NCBI GenBank assembly: GCA_030679995.1 | Contig: JAUXSK010000007.1 | Span: forward strand, 1-41,635 | Reading direction: 5' to 3' | Length of the DNA stretch: 41,635 bases | Source of the DNA: Candidatus Moraniibacteriota bacterium | GTDB lineage: Bacteria; Patescibacteriota; Minisyncoccia; Moranbacterales; UBA2206 | Shown: one piece after another, positions 1 through 8,474 of the stretch | How positions within the stretch are numbered: position 1 is the first letter of the stretch | How the letters are laid out: every line of letters starts with the position of its first letter | Translations under genes and position numbers: made by a program | Notes under the pieces: generated by a model | Database searches by the model: none | The model's input: only the letters and a program-made list of their open reading frames with translations | Told to the model about the DNA's origin: nothing

Positions 1-1
1 C

Positions 2-49
2 TTTTTCAAAGCCGAATCGGTTAAAATCAATATCTTGCCGAGAAAATAG
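2..49 (+). CDS. 3' end of a CDS entering from the left edge (product unknown)
   Basis: One frame is open from the first bases and ends at a TAG, giving the tail FFKAESVKINILPRK. A strong hairpin terminator follows about 20 bases later, as expected for the end of a plus-strand gene. Only about 15 residues are visible, so no function can be assigned, and chance openness over so short a stretch cannot be excluded. Confidence 0.4.
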   Translation, partial: FFKAESVKINILPRK

Positions 50-70
50 CCACCCGACACGCAGTTATCC

Positions 71-98
71 AAAAAAAACCGGAAGTCCGGTTTTTTTT
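71..98. terminator. Bidirectional rho-independent terminator
   Basis: A run of eight A, the stem ACCGGAAGTCCGGT and a run of eight T make a symmetric hairpin. It can end both the plus-strand gene entering from the left and the minus-strand ispG-speH operon. Confidence 0.85.
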
Positions 99-123
99 CT
101 TCCAATGAGAAATATCCACCGGA

Positions 124-537
124 TTAATAGATGTTTTTGACGGGATATTTCGTCCCGCGCCTAAGCAAATTTATTTCAACATCCTGTAATTTGAATTTTT
201 CCTTGAAATAGTCCACTACGAAATCAACTTGTAAGCCGTTGCGGCAGGTGTAAATATCGGCGCTCACGAAACCGCGGGCTGGAAAAGTATGCAGGGCGAT
301 ATGGCTTTCCGCCACCACCACGAATCCGCGCCACCCACCCGGATCTTTCTCTCCGTTTTCCGGCGCAAAGAAAACCGCCGGCGTGCTCAGTTTTTTCATC
401 TTGAGCAGGTCCGGCAATTCATTGACCACATCGAAGACGTTTTTTTTGTCGCCGAGTTTGGCTAAATCACCACCATAGCCGTCAATCGTCAGATGCTCGC
501 CGAAATGCACGGTTTCGGCGCTTATTTTTTCCTCCAT
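124..537 (-). CDS. speH: S-adenosylmethionine decarboxylase proenzyme (SpeH type)
   Basis: Makes decarboxylated AdoMet, the aminopropyl donor for spermidine. The 137-aa length fits prokaryotic class 1B proenzymes. The self-cleavage motif AESHIALHTFP is at residues 76-86, so Ser78 would become the pyruvoyl cofactor. The HT of that motif and the downstream DIYTC (Cys98) are the other conserved processing and catalytic residues. It lies 15 bases downstream of ispG on the same strand and is probably cotranscribed with it. No Shine-Dalgarno is visible before the ATG. No spermidine synthase is in the window, so whether the polyamine pathway is complete cannot be told here. Confidence 0.93.
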   Translation of the reverse strand: MEEKISAETVHFGEHLTIDGYGGDLAKLGDKKNVFDVVNELPDLLKMKKLSTPAVFFAPENGEKDPGGWRGFVVVAESHIALHTFPARGFVSADIYTCRNGLQVDFVVDYFKEKFKLQDVEINLLRRGTKYPVKNIY

Positions 538-552
538 AATATTTAAATTAGT

Positions 553-1605
553 TTATAACCTTTCGATTTCCTCCAGCAGGCTTCGCAAAATATCTTCTTC
601 CTTGACCGATTTGATGACTTTGCCTTTGCGGAAAATCGCGCCCATCCCCTGGCCGCCCGCCACGCCGATATCCGCCTCCCGCGCTTCGCCCGGACCGTTC
701 ACTACGCAACCCATCACGGAAATATGGATATTTTTGTCAATATCTTTGGTCGCCTCCTCCACTTTTTTCACCAATTCGATCAAGGCGATCTGGGTGCGGC
801 CGCAAGTCGGACAGCTGGTGATAGTCACGCCTCTTTTCCTCAGCTTCAAAGATTTCAAGATTTCCCAGGCCACGCCGATTTCGTCCAGAGGATCGGCCGT
901 CAACGAGACGCGCAAAGTCGCACCGATCCCATCATAGAGCAGGATGCCCAGTCCGATTGAAGACATAATCGTGCCGCGGAAAGCCGTTCCGGCCTCTGTG
1001 ATTCCGATGTGCAACGGATAATCGACTTTTTTCGCCAGCAACCGATAGGCTTCCACCGTCCTCTCGATATCGGACGCTTTCAGGGAAACTAAAATGTCTT
1101 TGAATTTATATTTTTCCAAAATGCGGATATGGCGCATCGCTGACTCGACCATCCCTTGGGCCGTCACCTTGTTTTTATATTTTTTCAAAATATCCTTTTC
1201 CAGCGACCCGCCGTTAATGCCGATGCGGATCGGGATTTTTTTCTTTTTGCAAGCCATCACCACCGCTTTCGTTTTTTCTTCCGAACCGATATTACCCGGA
1301 TTGATGCGCACCTTGTCGATGCCTTGTGCGATCACCTCCAAAGCCAGCTTGTGGTCAAAATGGATATCCGCCACCAGCGGGATATGGATCCGCTTTTTAA
1401 TGGCACCAATCGCCTTGGCCGCAGCCATATCCAAAACCGCCACCCGCACGATTTCGCAACCCTCTTTTTCCAAAGCCAAAATCTGATCAACCGTCGCGTC
1501 CACGTCGCGCGTATCCGTATTACACATCGACTGCACGCGCACCGGATTCTTGCCGCCCAATTTGTACGGACCGACCTTGACCACCCGGGAAAGATATTTC
1601 TTCAT
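553..1605 (-). CDS. ispG: 4-hydroxy-3-methylbut-2-enyl diphosphate synthase
   Basis: IspG/GcpE is the [4Fe-4S] enzyme of the MEP isoprenoid pathway that reductively opens MEcPP to HMBPP. The 350-aa protein has the N-terminal barrel start (RVVKVGPYKLGGKNPVRVQS) and the C-terminal cluster domain with Cys265 and Cys268 (SCPTCGRT), Cys300 (MGCVVNGPGEA) and Glu307. These are the conserved three cysteines and glutamate ligands. This is the short bacterial form without the plant insert. First gene of a two-gene operon with speH. An isopentenyl phosphate kinase is encoded about 700 bases away, so two isoprenoid entry routes may coexist. Confidence 0.95.
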   Translation of the reverse strand: MKKYLSRVVKVGPYKLGGKNPVRVQSMCNTDTRDVDATVDQILALEKEGCEIVRVAVLDMAAAKAIGAIKKRIHIPLVADIHFDHKLALEVIAQGIDKVRINPGNIGSEEKTKAVVMACKKKKIPIRIGINGGSLEKDILKKYKNKVTAQGMVESAMRHIRILEKYKFKDILVSLKASDIERTVEAYRLLAKKVDYPLHIGITEAGTAFRGTIMSSIGLGILLYDGIGATLRVSLTADPLDEIGVAWEILKSLKLRKRGVTITSCPTCGRTQIALIELVKKVEEATKDIDKNIHISVMGCVVNGPGEAREADIGVAGGQGMGAIFRKGKVIKSVKEEDILRSLLEEIERL

Positions 1606-1787
1606 ATTATTGTGCCATTAATGACTTAACCGCTCCAATGCCATTATATGCCAGAAACCCCAATAAATCTAGGATGCTATCCATAGCTGGCACAGTTCTG
1701 ACCAAGCCAATCTTTACAACTGATGTTTTTTTATGTTAGTTTTTTTATGTACTTTTAAAAAAACAATAACTATACGCGGAGGCAGCT

Positions 1788-2234
1788 ATGAGGGAAATCA
1801 CAACAGGAATAGGTTTGCTCCTGTTTTCAAACGGCCACATACTGGCCCTACGGGAATTGCGGAATAAACCGCAATATCATAAATATGCGGGAATGCTTTC
1901 ATTCCCCATAGAAACTTTCGATGGCAACAAGGATAGCAATCTCACGGATACGCTGGTCCGGCTCTCCAGGGAAGAGCTGGGCATATCCAATGCGGATGAA
2001 ATGCGTATTTTAGGAATTATTCCGACAGTTTTCAATCCGATTCCAGAAAGAAGGGATATTCATATACGCTACAGCCTTGGAGCGTTCCTTGGAGATCCCC
2101 ACAGGATCTTCGTACCGGAAGATAAGGATGTCGAAATAGTCGGTTGGATGAAACCGGAAAAGCTGCACGCATCCCACCCAATCCGGATCGAAGTCAAACC
2201 CATTCTTGAGGATTTTTTCTCAAGAAAAAAATAA
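1788..2234 (+). CDS. NUDIX-like hydrolase domain protein
   Basis: A 148-aa protein that begins like a NUDIX domain (strand ITTGIGLLLFSNGHILALREL). It carries the core of the NUDIX helix, RLSREELGIS, around residues 63-72, but the upstream Gly-x5-Glu part is altered (GMLSFPIETFDG). It may therefore hydrolyse a nucleotide diphosphate derivative with an atypical metal site, or be a binding-only relative. A good Shine-Dalgarno (GGAGG) sits 7 bases before the ATG. It is a single-gene unit: its own leader lies upstream and a perfect palindromic terminator follows. The substrate cannot be predicted. Confidence 0.65.
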   Translation: MREITTGIGLLLFSNGHILALRELRNKPQYHKYAGMLSFPIETFDGNKDSNLTDTLVRLSREELGISNADEMRILGIIPTVFNPIPERRDIHIRYSLGAFLGDPHRIFVPEDKDVEIVGWMKPEKLHASHPIRIEVKPILEDFFSRKK

Positions 2235-2259
2235 GACACCGACCAATCAACACCCGTCA

Positions 2260-2290
2260 GGGCGATCCATATATGGATCGCCCTTATTTT
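2260..2290. terminator. Terminator between the convergent NUDIX-like and IPK genes
   Basis: A perfect dyad, GGGCGATCCATA and its reverse complement, is followed by TTATTTTAT. It overlaps the stop region of the minus-strand kinase and serves the plus-strand NUDIX-like gene. Confidence 0.8.
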
Positions 2291-3099
2291 ATGCTTATCA
2301 CCGTATGGGGGAACTTTTTTCCCAGGAGGACATTTTCAAAATTTTTCCCGTCCAAACCATTGAAGATTTCCACGGCTTTCAAACAGCTCCCATGCTTCAA
2401 ACCAAGGCTCTTTATTTTCCCCCCAAGGCCGCCCGTGACATCCACGCTGTGCGAGCCGGAAATTTTTATCTTGTCGCTATTTAAGATTTCTTTTAATCCT
2501 ATATTTTCTACCAATTTCGCGTCATCATGCCGGTGTGGATCCTTGTCGAAAATCCCGTCGATATCGGAGGCGAAAAATATCCTTTCCGCTTTCATCTTCC
2601 TGGCTAGAAAAGAGGCGATCGCGTCGCCGGAACAGGGCGACATATCCAAAGCCTGATCGAAAACCATCTCACCATACAACATCGGCGGACAGCCGCGTTT
2701 GAGGGATTCTTCGACCATCCGCGTATCGAAATACGATATTTCCTTGTTTTTCTGAACTATCACCGAAGAGGTGTGGATGGGGAAAACCTTCAATCCACAA
2801 GCGACGAAAATTCCAAATATCACGTTATCCAGCTTTTGAATTTCTAAGTCACACAGCAAGGAACCGTTGAATTTCCCATCATTTCCAAACGACCCGCCTT
2901 CCAATCCGTATCTACTAGCTAATTGATGCCCAGCCGCTCCGGCACCATGGATCAGGATGAGATCGAATTTTTTCTTAACTTGCGCTTTTTTTATGGCACG
3001 GGCGATTTTCCCAAGCAAGTCCGTCCGCACCGAAACACCCTCCTTATCTTTGTGGGTCGCCACACTTCCCCCGATTTTCAGAATATACAGCGGTTTCAT
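2284..3099 (-). CDS. Isopentenyl phosphate kinase (amino acid kinase family)
   Basis: Phosphorylates isopentenyl phosphate to isopentenyl diphosphate with ATP. The 271-aa protein has the amino-acid-kinase nucleotide loop LKIGGS at the N terminus and the glycine-rich stretch HGAGAAGH at residues 51-58. The second His of that stretch matches the substrate-binding His of archaeal IPKs. The C-terminal half has ASDIDGIFDKDP and DVTGGLGGKI, the usual nucleotide-binding elements. Length fits the family. It starts 15 bases after the Cys-repeat membrane protein gene and is probably in its operon. Another small-phosphoacceptor member of the family is possible, but the HGAGAAGH region favours IPK. Confidence 0.82.
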   Translation of the reverse strand: MKPLYILKIGGSVATHKDKEGVSVRTDLLGKIARAIKKAQVKKKFDLILIHGAGAAGHQLASRYGLEGGSFGNDGKFNGSLLCDLEIQKLDNVIFGIFVACGLKVFPIHTSSVIVQKNKEISYFDTRMVEESLKRGCPPMLYGEMVFDQALDMSPCSGDAIASFLARKMKAERIFFASDIDGIFDKDPHRHDDAKLVENIGLKEILNSDKIKISGSHSVDVTGGLGGKIKSLGLKHGSCLKAVEIFNGLDGKNFENVLLGKKFPHTVISIK

Positions 3100-3114
3100 A
3101 AAATATTCGCCGAT

Positions 3115-3846
3115 TTAATTTTTTCCTAGCGGACATACGCCACCCGCATCACTCTGGCAGGAAACATCAGTACTTGCACCGTCCGAAATGGAAAGATTTT
3201 TGCCGGCCGCAGCGCTCTCATCCGCAGCGCAATTTTCCGTGGCTGGATCGCAATCAGCACTTTCAACCGCACAATCTTCCGATTCCGGATCACATTCCAC
3301 CTCCTCTTCGACATCGCAATCCCCCTCAACCTCCGGATCGCATTCGACATCTTCACTGGCCGCGCAATCATCAACCTCCGGATCGCATTCGGAGTCTTCT
3401 TCCTCCGCCGGATTGTCTATGGCATATTGGACTGGATCATTGCAAGTATCGCCTTCCGGAACATTCGTCTCATCGCACAATTCATAGGAACAATTATCCT
3501 CGCCTTCCCCGCAAACCAAGGCTGTACAGTCTTCACCGTTCGGGTCGCAATCTGGAATATTATAGGCCATCCGGCTGATATTTTTGGTGAACCAAGTGTC
3601 TTCTTCCGGATCGCCCATGCACCACTCCCCGTCCGCGGCCGGATCCGGATCGCAAATATGCACGAAACATTTTTCCTCATATGGATCGCAATCGGCCTGC
3701 GCCACGATCACATAATCGCGTTTGACCATTATTTTCCAATAGGTCACGCCGATCGAACCGACGATCAATAGGATAAAAACCAGGAAGAATATCCTTTCAG
3801 TCCGTGGTCGGACCGCTTCCGGTTGGGCTTCGATTTCCATTGCCAT
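3115..3846 (-). CDS. Membrane-anchored acidic protein with C-D-P cysteine repeats
   Basis: No known family recognised. Residues 1-20 are cytosolic and positively charged in part (RPRTER). One membrane helix follows at about 20-42 (IFFLVFILLIVGSIGVTYW). The rest is a very acidic exported tail built of repeats of the form (D/E)CDPxxx(D/E)C: seven near-copies such as DCDPYEEKC, DCDPNGEDC, ECDPEVDDC, ECDPESEDC and DCDPATENC. The paired cysteines suggest disulphides or metal binding outside the cell. The tail ends GVCPLGKN. The IPK gene follows after 15 bases. The repeats have expanded at the DNA level too (recurring GGATCGCA on the plus strand). Confidence 0.8.
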   Translation of the reverse strand: MAMEIEAQPEAVRPRTERIFFLVFILLIVGSIGVTYWKIMVKRDYVIVAQADCDPYEEKCFVHICDPDPAADGEWCMGDPEEDTWFTKNISRMAYNIPDCDPNGEDCTALVCGEGEDNCSYELCDETNVPEGDTCNDPVQYAIDNPAEEEDSECDPEVDDCAASEDVECDPEVEGDCDVEEEVECDPESEDCAVESADCDPATENCAADESAAAGKNLSISDGASTDVSCQSDAGGVCPLGKN

Positions 3847-4024
3847 ATTTTTTATTTAGGATTTATGTGTTCCGGTACTTTGTTCCTTATATTATAGCAT
3901 CCGGCTCGGCCCATTGACAAACCTTATGGATACTGCTATACTGGCTTTTTATGTTAATACTTCACGGATAGCTTCTTCTAGTCGAGTTGAGACATAAAAT
4001 TTTTAATTTTTATGTTTCAATTCA

Positions 4025-5263
4025 ATGTACAACAGAAACCCGAGGCGCAGTTCCGCCCCGACAGGCCGGCCTGCTCAAAATTCAAGATTCAGAGGCGCAA
4101 AACCCGCCAATAACCGTAAAAATTCCGGCGGAAACCGCAAGGGTGGATTTGCCGGCGTTTATATCGACCCGAAAATGTTTATCAACAAAGCCGTGCCGGA
4201 ACAACAAGAAGCGACAGCCCATGTCGTGAAATCCTTATTTGCCGATCTGGCACTCAATGATATGTTGAAACGTGCCATTGCCAAGCGTGGCTATGAACAT
4301 CCGACTGATATCCAAGCCAAAACCATCCCCCATATATTGAAAGGTAAGGATGTGATCGGACTGGCCAATACCGGCACTGGCAAAACTGGCGCATTCCTAT
4401 TGCCTATGATTAACAAAATTATGCAAGACCCGAAACAAAAACTTTTGGTCGTTGTGCCAACTCGCGAGCTAGCCATTCAAATCCAGGAGGAATTTATGGC
4501 TTTCACCGAAGGACTCCGCATCCAAGCGGTCGTAGCGGTCGGCGGTGCCAATATCCGCCCGCAAATCCAAAGACTGCGTTCACGCCACAATGTCGTCATC
4601 GGTACGCCCGGACGGCTCAAGGACCTCATTAACCGCAAAGATTTGAAACTGGAAACTTTCACCAATGTCGTACTTGATGAAGCTGACCGGATGTTGGATA
4701 TGGGTTTCATTAACGATGTCAAATTGTTAATGTCGCTTCTGTCCAGCCCGCGCCATACGCTATTATTCTCCGCCACCCTGGCGCCGGAAATCGAAGCCTT
4801 AGTGCAACAATTTTTAACCGACCCGGTACGAGTCTCTATCAAATCACGTGAAACTTCCGCCCAAGTAGACCAAGATATCGTGCGCGTCGGCAAAGATGAA
4901 GATAAAGTCGAAGTCTTGCGCAAACTGCTTATCCAATCGCATTTCCAAAAAATCCTGATCTTTACCCGCACCAAGCGCGGAGCGGAAAAACTTTCCCAAG
5001 CTCTCTCTAAATTGGGTTTCAAAGCGGAATCGATCCATGGCGACAAATCTCATTACCAGCGCCAACACTCTTTGCAGCAATTCAAAAACGGCCGCATAGA
5101 TATTTTGGTAGCCACCGATGTCGCCGCCCGCGGATTAGATATCCCGAACGTCAGCCACGTCATCAATTTCGATTTGCCAGCCAGTTATGAAGATTACATC
5201 CATCGCATCGGCCGGACCGGTCGCGCTGACAAAACTGGGACTGCGCTGACTTTCATTAACTGA
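4025..5263 (+). CDS. DEAD-box ATP-dependent RNA helicase
   Basis: Unwinds RNA duplexes using ATP, in ribosome assembly or mRNA turnover. The 412-aa protein has the Q motif region (YEHPTDIQAKTIP), motif I ANTGTGKT at about 114-121, PTRELA, GTPGRL, motif II DEAD at about 218, motif III SAT, the C-terminal RecA domain with DVAARGLD, and motif VI HRIGRTGR near 392-399. The chain stops about 15 residues after motif VI, so there is no C-terminal RNA-binding tail. The basic N-terminal 50 residues are low complexity and are crossed by a 12-bp DNA palindrome (CAGGCCGGCCTG). No Shine-Dalgarno is visible; the ATG was chosen because an earlier ATG in another frame soon stops. Confidence 0.93.
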   Translation: MYNRNPRRSSAPTGRPAQNSRFRGAKPANNRKNSGGNRKGGFAGVYIDPKMFINKAVPEQQEATAHVVKSLFADLALNDMLKRAIAKRGYEHPTDIQAKTIPHILKGKDVIGLANTGTGKTGAFLLPMINKIMQDPKQKLLVVVPTRELAIQIQEEFMAFTEGLRIQAVVAVGGANIRPQIQRLRSRHNVVIGTPGRLKDLINRKDLKLETFTNVVLDEADRMLDMGFINDVKLLMSLLSSPRHTLLFSATLAPEIEALVQQFLTDPVRVSIKSRETSAQVDQDIVRVGKDEDKVEVLRKLLIQSHFQKILIFTRTKRGAEKLSQALSKLGFKAESIHGDKSHYQRQHSLQQFKNGRIDILVATDVAARGLDIPNVSHVINFDLPASYEDYIHRIGRTGRADKTGTALTFIN

Positions 5264-5278
5264 TAAATAACGCGAAAT

Positions 5279-5311
5279 AAAAAAATACGCTCGGAATGAG
5301 CGTATTTTTTT
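5279..5311. terminator. Terminator after the DEAD-box helicase
   Basis: The stem TACGCTC/GAGCGTA has loop GGAAT and is flanked by A and T runs, just after the helicase stop codon. Confidence 0.85.
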
Positions 5312-5362
5312 ATTGGAGCGGATAAATTATTATACACCGGCATGACACACGGCCAGTATGTA

Positions 5363-6529
5363 TCATCCGATGACGATCAGCGGCACAAACATTTCCTCCT
5401 TGCTGGTCCCGCCATGGTTGCCGATAAAAATTTTATACTCTTCCCCTAAAACCGAATCTTTTATAATATAATTTTCTTTCATTATGAGGGTGTAGTCACC
5501 GATCCGGTCTTTTAGCCTCTTATCCGGTTCATAGAGACCGAAATAATTCTTTTCGATTAAATCCGCGCTTTTATGCATATCGCAATACTGGCTGAAATTT
5601 CTTTTGACATAGTCCTCGAATTGTCCGATCCTATCCGGCTTCACATAGCAATAGGCGGCCCGCAATTCTCCCGCCAACGGCATCGACAATGTCGCGACGA
5701 ATTCCGGGTGATCTTTCAATTCGATGATCCTATCACTTTCTCTCGTATCGATCAAGCCATGATCGGCCGTAACGATAATCACTGTGTCTTTGTTTTTCAA
5801 TGATTTGGCTAATGACGCGATTTTTTTATCCAATTCCCTGAAATGTCTTTCCGCCTCCCGGCTATCCGTTCCTTTTTTGTGACATACGCTATCGAATTTG
5901 TCCCAATACGCAAATACGTATTTCCTGCCCCGATTGCCGTCCAACGCCCTGCGTATCTGCCGGAAAAATCCGTTCAAAGTCACATAGCCCAATCTTTCCG
6001 CTCCCCGGGAAGTCGCAAGAGAATATGCCTTGCCGATATAATCTTTGCGCTTGACCAAAAAAGAGGCCGCGTCCAATTTTTCAAAAAAACTTTCCTGCCC
6101 GTAGATATCGCCGAAACTCATCCTGCTTTTGCATAAATTAATCCTGCCCGCCCTGGAGGCGAATCTTATGACCACCGAAAGTATCCCGATTTCTTTCAAA
6201 TACATAAACCAGCCTGTTAAGGCGTGCTGTTGCGGAGCGACGCCGGACAAAAAGCTCGTTATCGCCGCGGCGGTTGTCGCCGGAAAAACCGAGGTCATCT
6301 TGCCCTTCAGATTTTTATGCAAAAAACTATCCTGGCCATATTTGACCAAGTATTCATAGCCTAATCCGTCAATAACGACCATCACTATGTTTTTTTTCGC
6401 AAGGCTGGAGACATCGAAGCCCTCAAGAGGTCCATATAGCGAACTCCCTCCAAAAGCTTTTTTAATAGAGCCCATCAAATTGACGATACTCCCGCCCCGA
6501 TAGTCCGGCAAATTCATTTCAATTCCCAT
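5363..6529 (-). CDS. Alkaline-phosphatase-superfamily phosphodiesterase/nucleotide pyrophosphatase
   Basis: A 388-aa protein of the type I phosphodiesterase family. The metal-binding first Asp is in VMVVIDGLGYEY, followed by the catalytic Thr segment SVFPATTAAAITSFLSGV. Further metal ligands are in TADHGLID and, near the end, FIGNHGGTSKEEMFVPL. This is the usual order of the superfamily. No signal peptide is seen, so it probably acts in the cytosol or stays membrane-peripheral. Substrates in this family range from nucleotide diesters to phosphonates and phospholipid headgroups; the sequence does not decide. The pentapeptide-repeat gene lies 58 bases upstream on the same strand and may be cotranscribed. 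Confidence 0.85.
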   Translation of the reverse strand: MGIEMNLPDYRGGSIVNLMGSIKKAFGGSSLYGPLEGFDVSSLAKKNIVMVVIDGLGYEYLVKYGQDSFLHKNLKGKMTSVFPATTAAAITSFLSGVAPQQHALTGWFMYLKEIGILSVVIRFASRAGRINLCKSRMSFGDIYGQESFFEKLDAASFLVKRKDYIGKAYSLATSRGAERLGYVTLNGFFRQIRRALDGNRGRKYVFAYWDKFDSVCHKKGTDSREAERHFRELDKKIASLAKSLKNKDTVIIVTADHGLIDTRESDRIIELKDHPEFVATLSMPLAGELRAAYCYVKPDRIGQFEDYVKRNFSQYCDMHKSADLIEKNYFGLYEPDKRLKDRIGDYTLIMKENYIIKDSVLGEEYKIFIGNHGGTSKEEMFVPLIVIG

Positions 6530-6587
6530 ATTCCGATTTTATCACAAAAAAACCCAGAAAGCGAAGCGGGGGAAACCGCCATTGGAG

Positions 6588-7160
6588 TCACGTTATCGTA
6601 ATATCGAAAGCCCCTAAAAGCGAAATGGCTCCATCGGCAGAAAATTTAGCTTTTGAAATTTTATTATTAAGCGGATTGATGCGATAATTGCGAGCGCCGG
6701 AAAAATCAGTATGGCTTAAATTGGCATTTTGAAATTTACTTTCCCGCAAATCACAATTTGAAAAATCAGACCCGCTCAGATCGACATCCACGAAATCCGT
6801 ATCCCGGATCAAGCAATCTGAAAATTTAGATTTTTTAATGTCCAAATTGCTGAAATTGCAAAGCGCCAACGTGCAACCTTTGAATTCCCATGCTAGAAGG
6901 AACTTATTGATCAGACTGAACACGACGCCGACCATTTTGCATTCCTCAAAAACGACATTTTGAAAACTGCAGTTCAACAGTTCCGTATTGGAAAAGTTGC
7001 ACGTCAAAAACCGGCAATCTATGAATTTAGTCCCGACAAACTTGGCGTCGGAAAAATCGCAATTGGAAAATTTGCAATTGGAAATTTCCAAAAAATCCGG
7101 CTTCTTGCCAGACCAATCTTCATTTTGGACGATTCGATTTTCAAACGTCATCAGTTCCAT
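6588..7160 (-). CDS. Pentapeptide-repeat protein (right-handed quadrilateral beta-helix)
   Basis: Nearly the whole chain is made of A(D/N)LXX-type pentapeptides: ISNCKFSNCDFSDAKFVGTK, then LSGSDFSNCDLRESKFQNAN. This gives two blocks of coils separated by a non-repeat segment (FSLINKFLLAWEFKG). The C terminus (YRINPLNNKISKAKFSADGA) resembles the dimerisation end of McbG/Qnr-like proteins, which mimic DNA and bind gyrase. Whether this protein protects gyrase is inference; many pentapeptide proteins have no known role. The track opens the frame at a GTG (7232). I prefer the ATG before ELMTFENRI because the 24 residues upstream have repetitive Met/Ile/Arg character. No clear Shine-Dalgarno decides it. 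Confidence 0.82.
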   Translation of the reverse strand: MELMTFENRIVQNEDWSGKKPDFLEISNCKFSNCDFSDAKFVGTKFIDCRFLTCNFSNTELLNCSFQNVVFEECKMVGVVFSLINKFLLAWEFKGCTLALCNFSNLDIKKSKFSDCLIRDTDFVDVDLSGSDFSNCDLRESKFQNANLSHTDFSGARNYRINPLNNKISKAKFSADGAISLLGAFDITIT

Positions 7161-7330
7161 AAATAAATTTAGCTTTTTTATCCCGCGCATCCTTATCATC
7201 ATCTTTATCATACCCCTGAACAAAGAAATCACAAAGGTTCAGCCTCTGGGAATACGCCAAAGCCTTCTTTTCTCTTGCTGCTCTTCCGGTTAAAACACAT
7301 CCGCCCCGCCAAGTCGCAGGAAGAAAATAA

Positions 7331-7366
7331 AAAAAGAGGGGTTGTAAAAAAAATTACACCCCCCCC
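7331..7366 (-). terminator. Terminator of the diguanylate cyclase gene
   Basis: Read on the minus strand, GGGGTGTAA and TTACAACCCC pair around a T-rich loop and are followed by CTTTTTTTATTTT. Confidence 0.8.
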
Positions 7367-7377
7367 TGAGTGCACGC

Positions 7378-8256
7378 TCATTTTTGCCGTGCCTTATCCT
7401 CATACATCCGGTTATCGGCTAACCTTAATAATTCATCGGGTTGCACCGCATCATCCGGATAAATGGCCAGACCGACACTCATGCCCACGGCCAGCGCGTG
7501 ACCATTGAAAATTATCGGTTCCGTAACGGCTTCGGTCAGCCTATTAATTACTTTGGACACTTCCTGGATGCCGATAGATTTTATCGCCAGCCCGAACTCA
7601 TCTCCACCGAAACGGACGGCATAATCGCTGCCCCGCATGCAAGCCATCAGCCTATTTGCCACCGCCACCAGGACAGCATCCCCGGCAGCATGGCCGAAAC
7701 CGTCATTGACCTGTTTAAACTTGTCCAGATCGAAATAAACGATGGCTATTTTTTGCGCATGCCGCTTGGCGTATTCCAGATCCTTAGCCAAACTGTCTAG
7801 GAATGCGTGACGATTTAACAAATCCGTCAGCGCATCATGGGTGGCCAGATGAAAAATACTTCTTTCCATCTCCCGCCGCCCAGTTATATCGCGGAAGATT
7901 CCGCGGGTAAAAAATGATCCATCCGCCCTATGTATCAGGACCACATTCCCCTCAGTGATAATCCTTCCTCCGGATTTCGTCAGGAAAGTCACCTCCAAGT
8001 TAACAAGTTTCCCGCCTTTCATCAAATATTCGAATTTTTTCAAACAATGCCCCAATGAATCAGGAGCGATAAACATGAAAATATTTTTTCCAATAACTTC
8101 CTCTTTATCATATCCAAGGCTGTCAAGCCAAGCCTTGTTAACATAAATCAGTTTACCTTCTGCATCTACGCCTTGAAACAAATCATGGGCACTATCCAGA
8201 AAACTTTTTAATTCTTCCAACTCCATGCAACAACCCGACGATACGTCTTTAGTCAT
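7378..8256 (-). CDS. PAS-GGDEF diguanylate cyclase
   Basis: Makes cyclic di-GMP from two GTP. Residues about 12-125 form a PAS sensor domain (LFQGVDAEGKLIYVNKAWLD ... GIFRDITGRREME). A short linker leads to a GGDEF domain at about 135-290. The active-site GGDEF is intact at 217-221, and an RxxD inhibitory site (RGSD, 208-211) sits the canonical five residues before it, so product inhibition is expected. YFDLDKFKQVND carries the metal-binding Asp. No membrane helix or signal peptide is present, so it is a soluble sensor. GAGGTG precedes the ATG and a terminator follows, so the gene looks monocistronic. No c-di-GMP phosphodiesterase or PilZ protein is seen in the window. Confidence 0.93.
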   Translation of the reverse strand: MTKDVSSGCCMELEELKSFLDSAHDLFQGVDAEGKLIYVNKAWLDSLGYDKEEVIGKNIFMFIAPDSLGHCLKKFEYLMKGGKLVNLEVTFLTKSGGRIITEGNVVLIHRADGSFFTRGIFRDITGRREMERSIFHLATHDALTDLLNRHAFLDSLAKDLEYAKRHAQKIAIVYFDLDKFKQVNDGFGHAAGDAVLVAVANRLMACMRGSDYAVRFGGDEFGLAIKSIGIQEVSKVINRLTEAVTEPIIFNGHALAVGMSVGLAIYPDDAVQPDELLRLADNRMYEDKARQK

Positions 8257-8474
8257 GCTTCACACCTCTATTGTATTGTATTATATTGTAAAAGAAGGTT
8301 TATCTGCTTCGCTAGCCGACCATATATAGTCTCACATCCGGAATGTTTTGTCAATAGCATCGGGTAATGCCCACATACATATGGCGGTTTTTCCAAAATA
8401 GGTATATCTTATAGAAATATAATCTTCCGGCAAGTGTACTATCGGTATCTGCAATTACTTGATAAATATGTAGT

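Noticed and set aside
3188-3487. 99-aa Ser-rich plus-strand ORF
   Set aside because: Antisense of the CDP-repeat gene; its repeats mirror those of the real protein.
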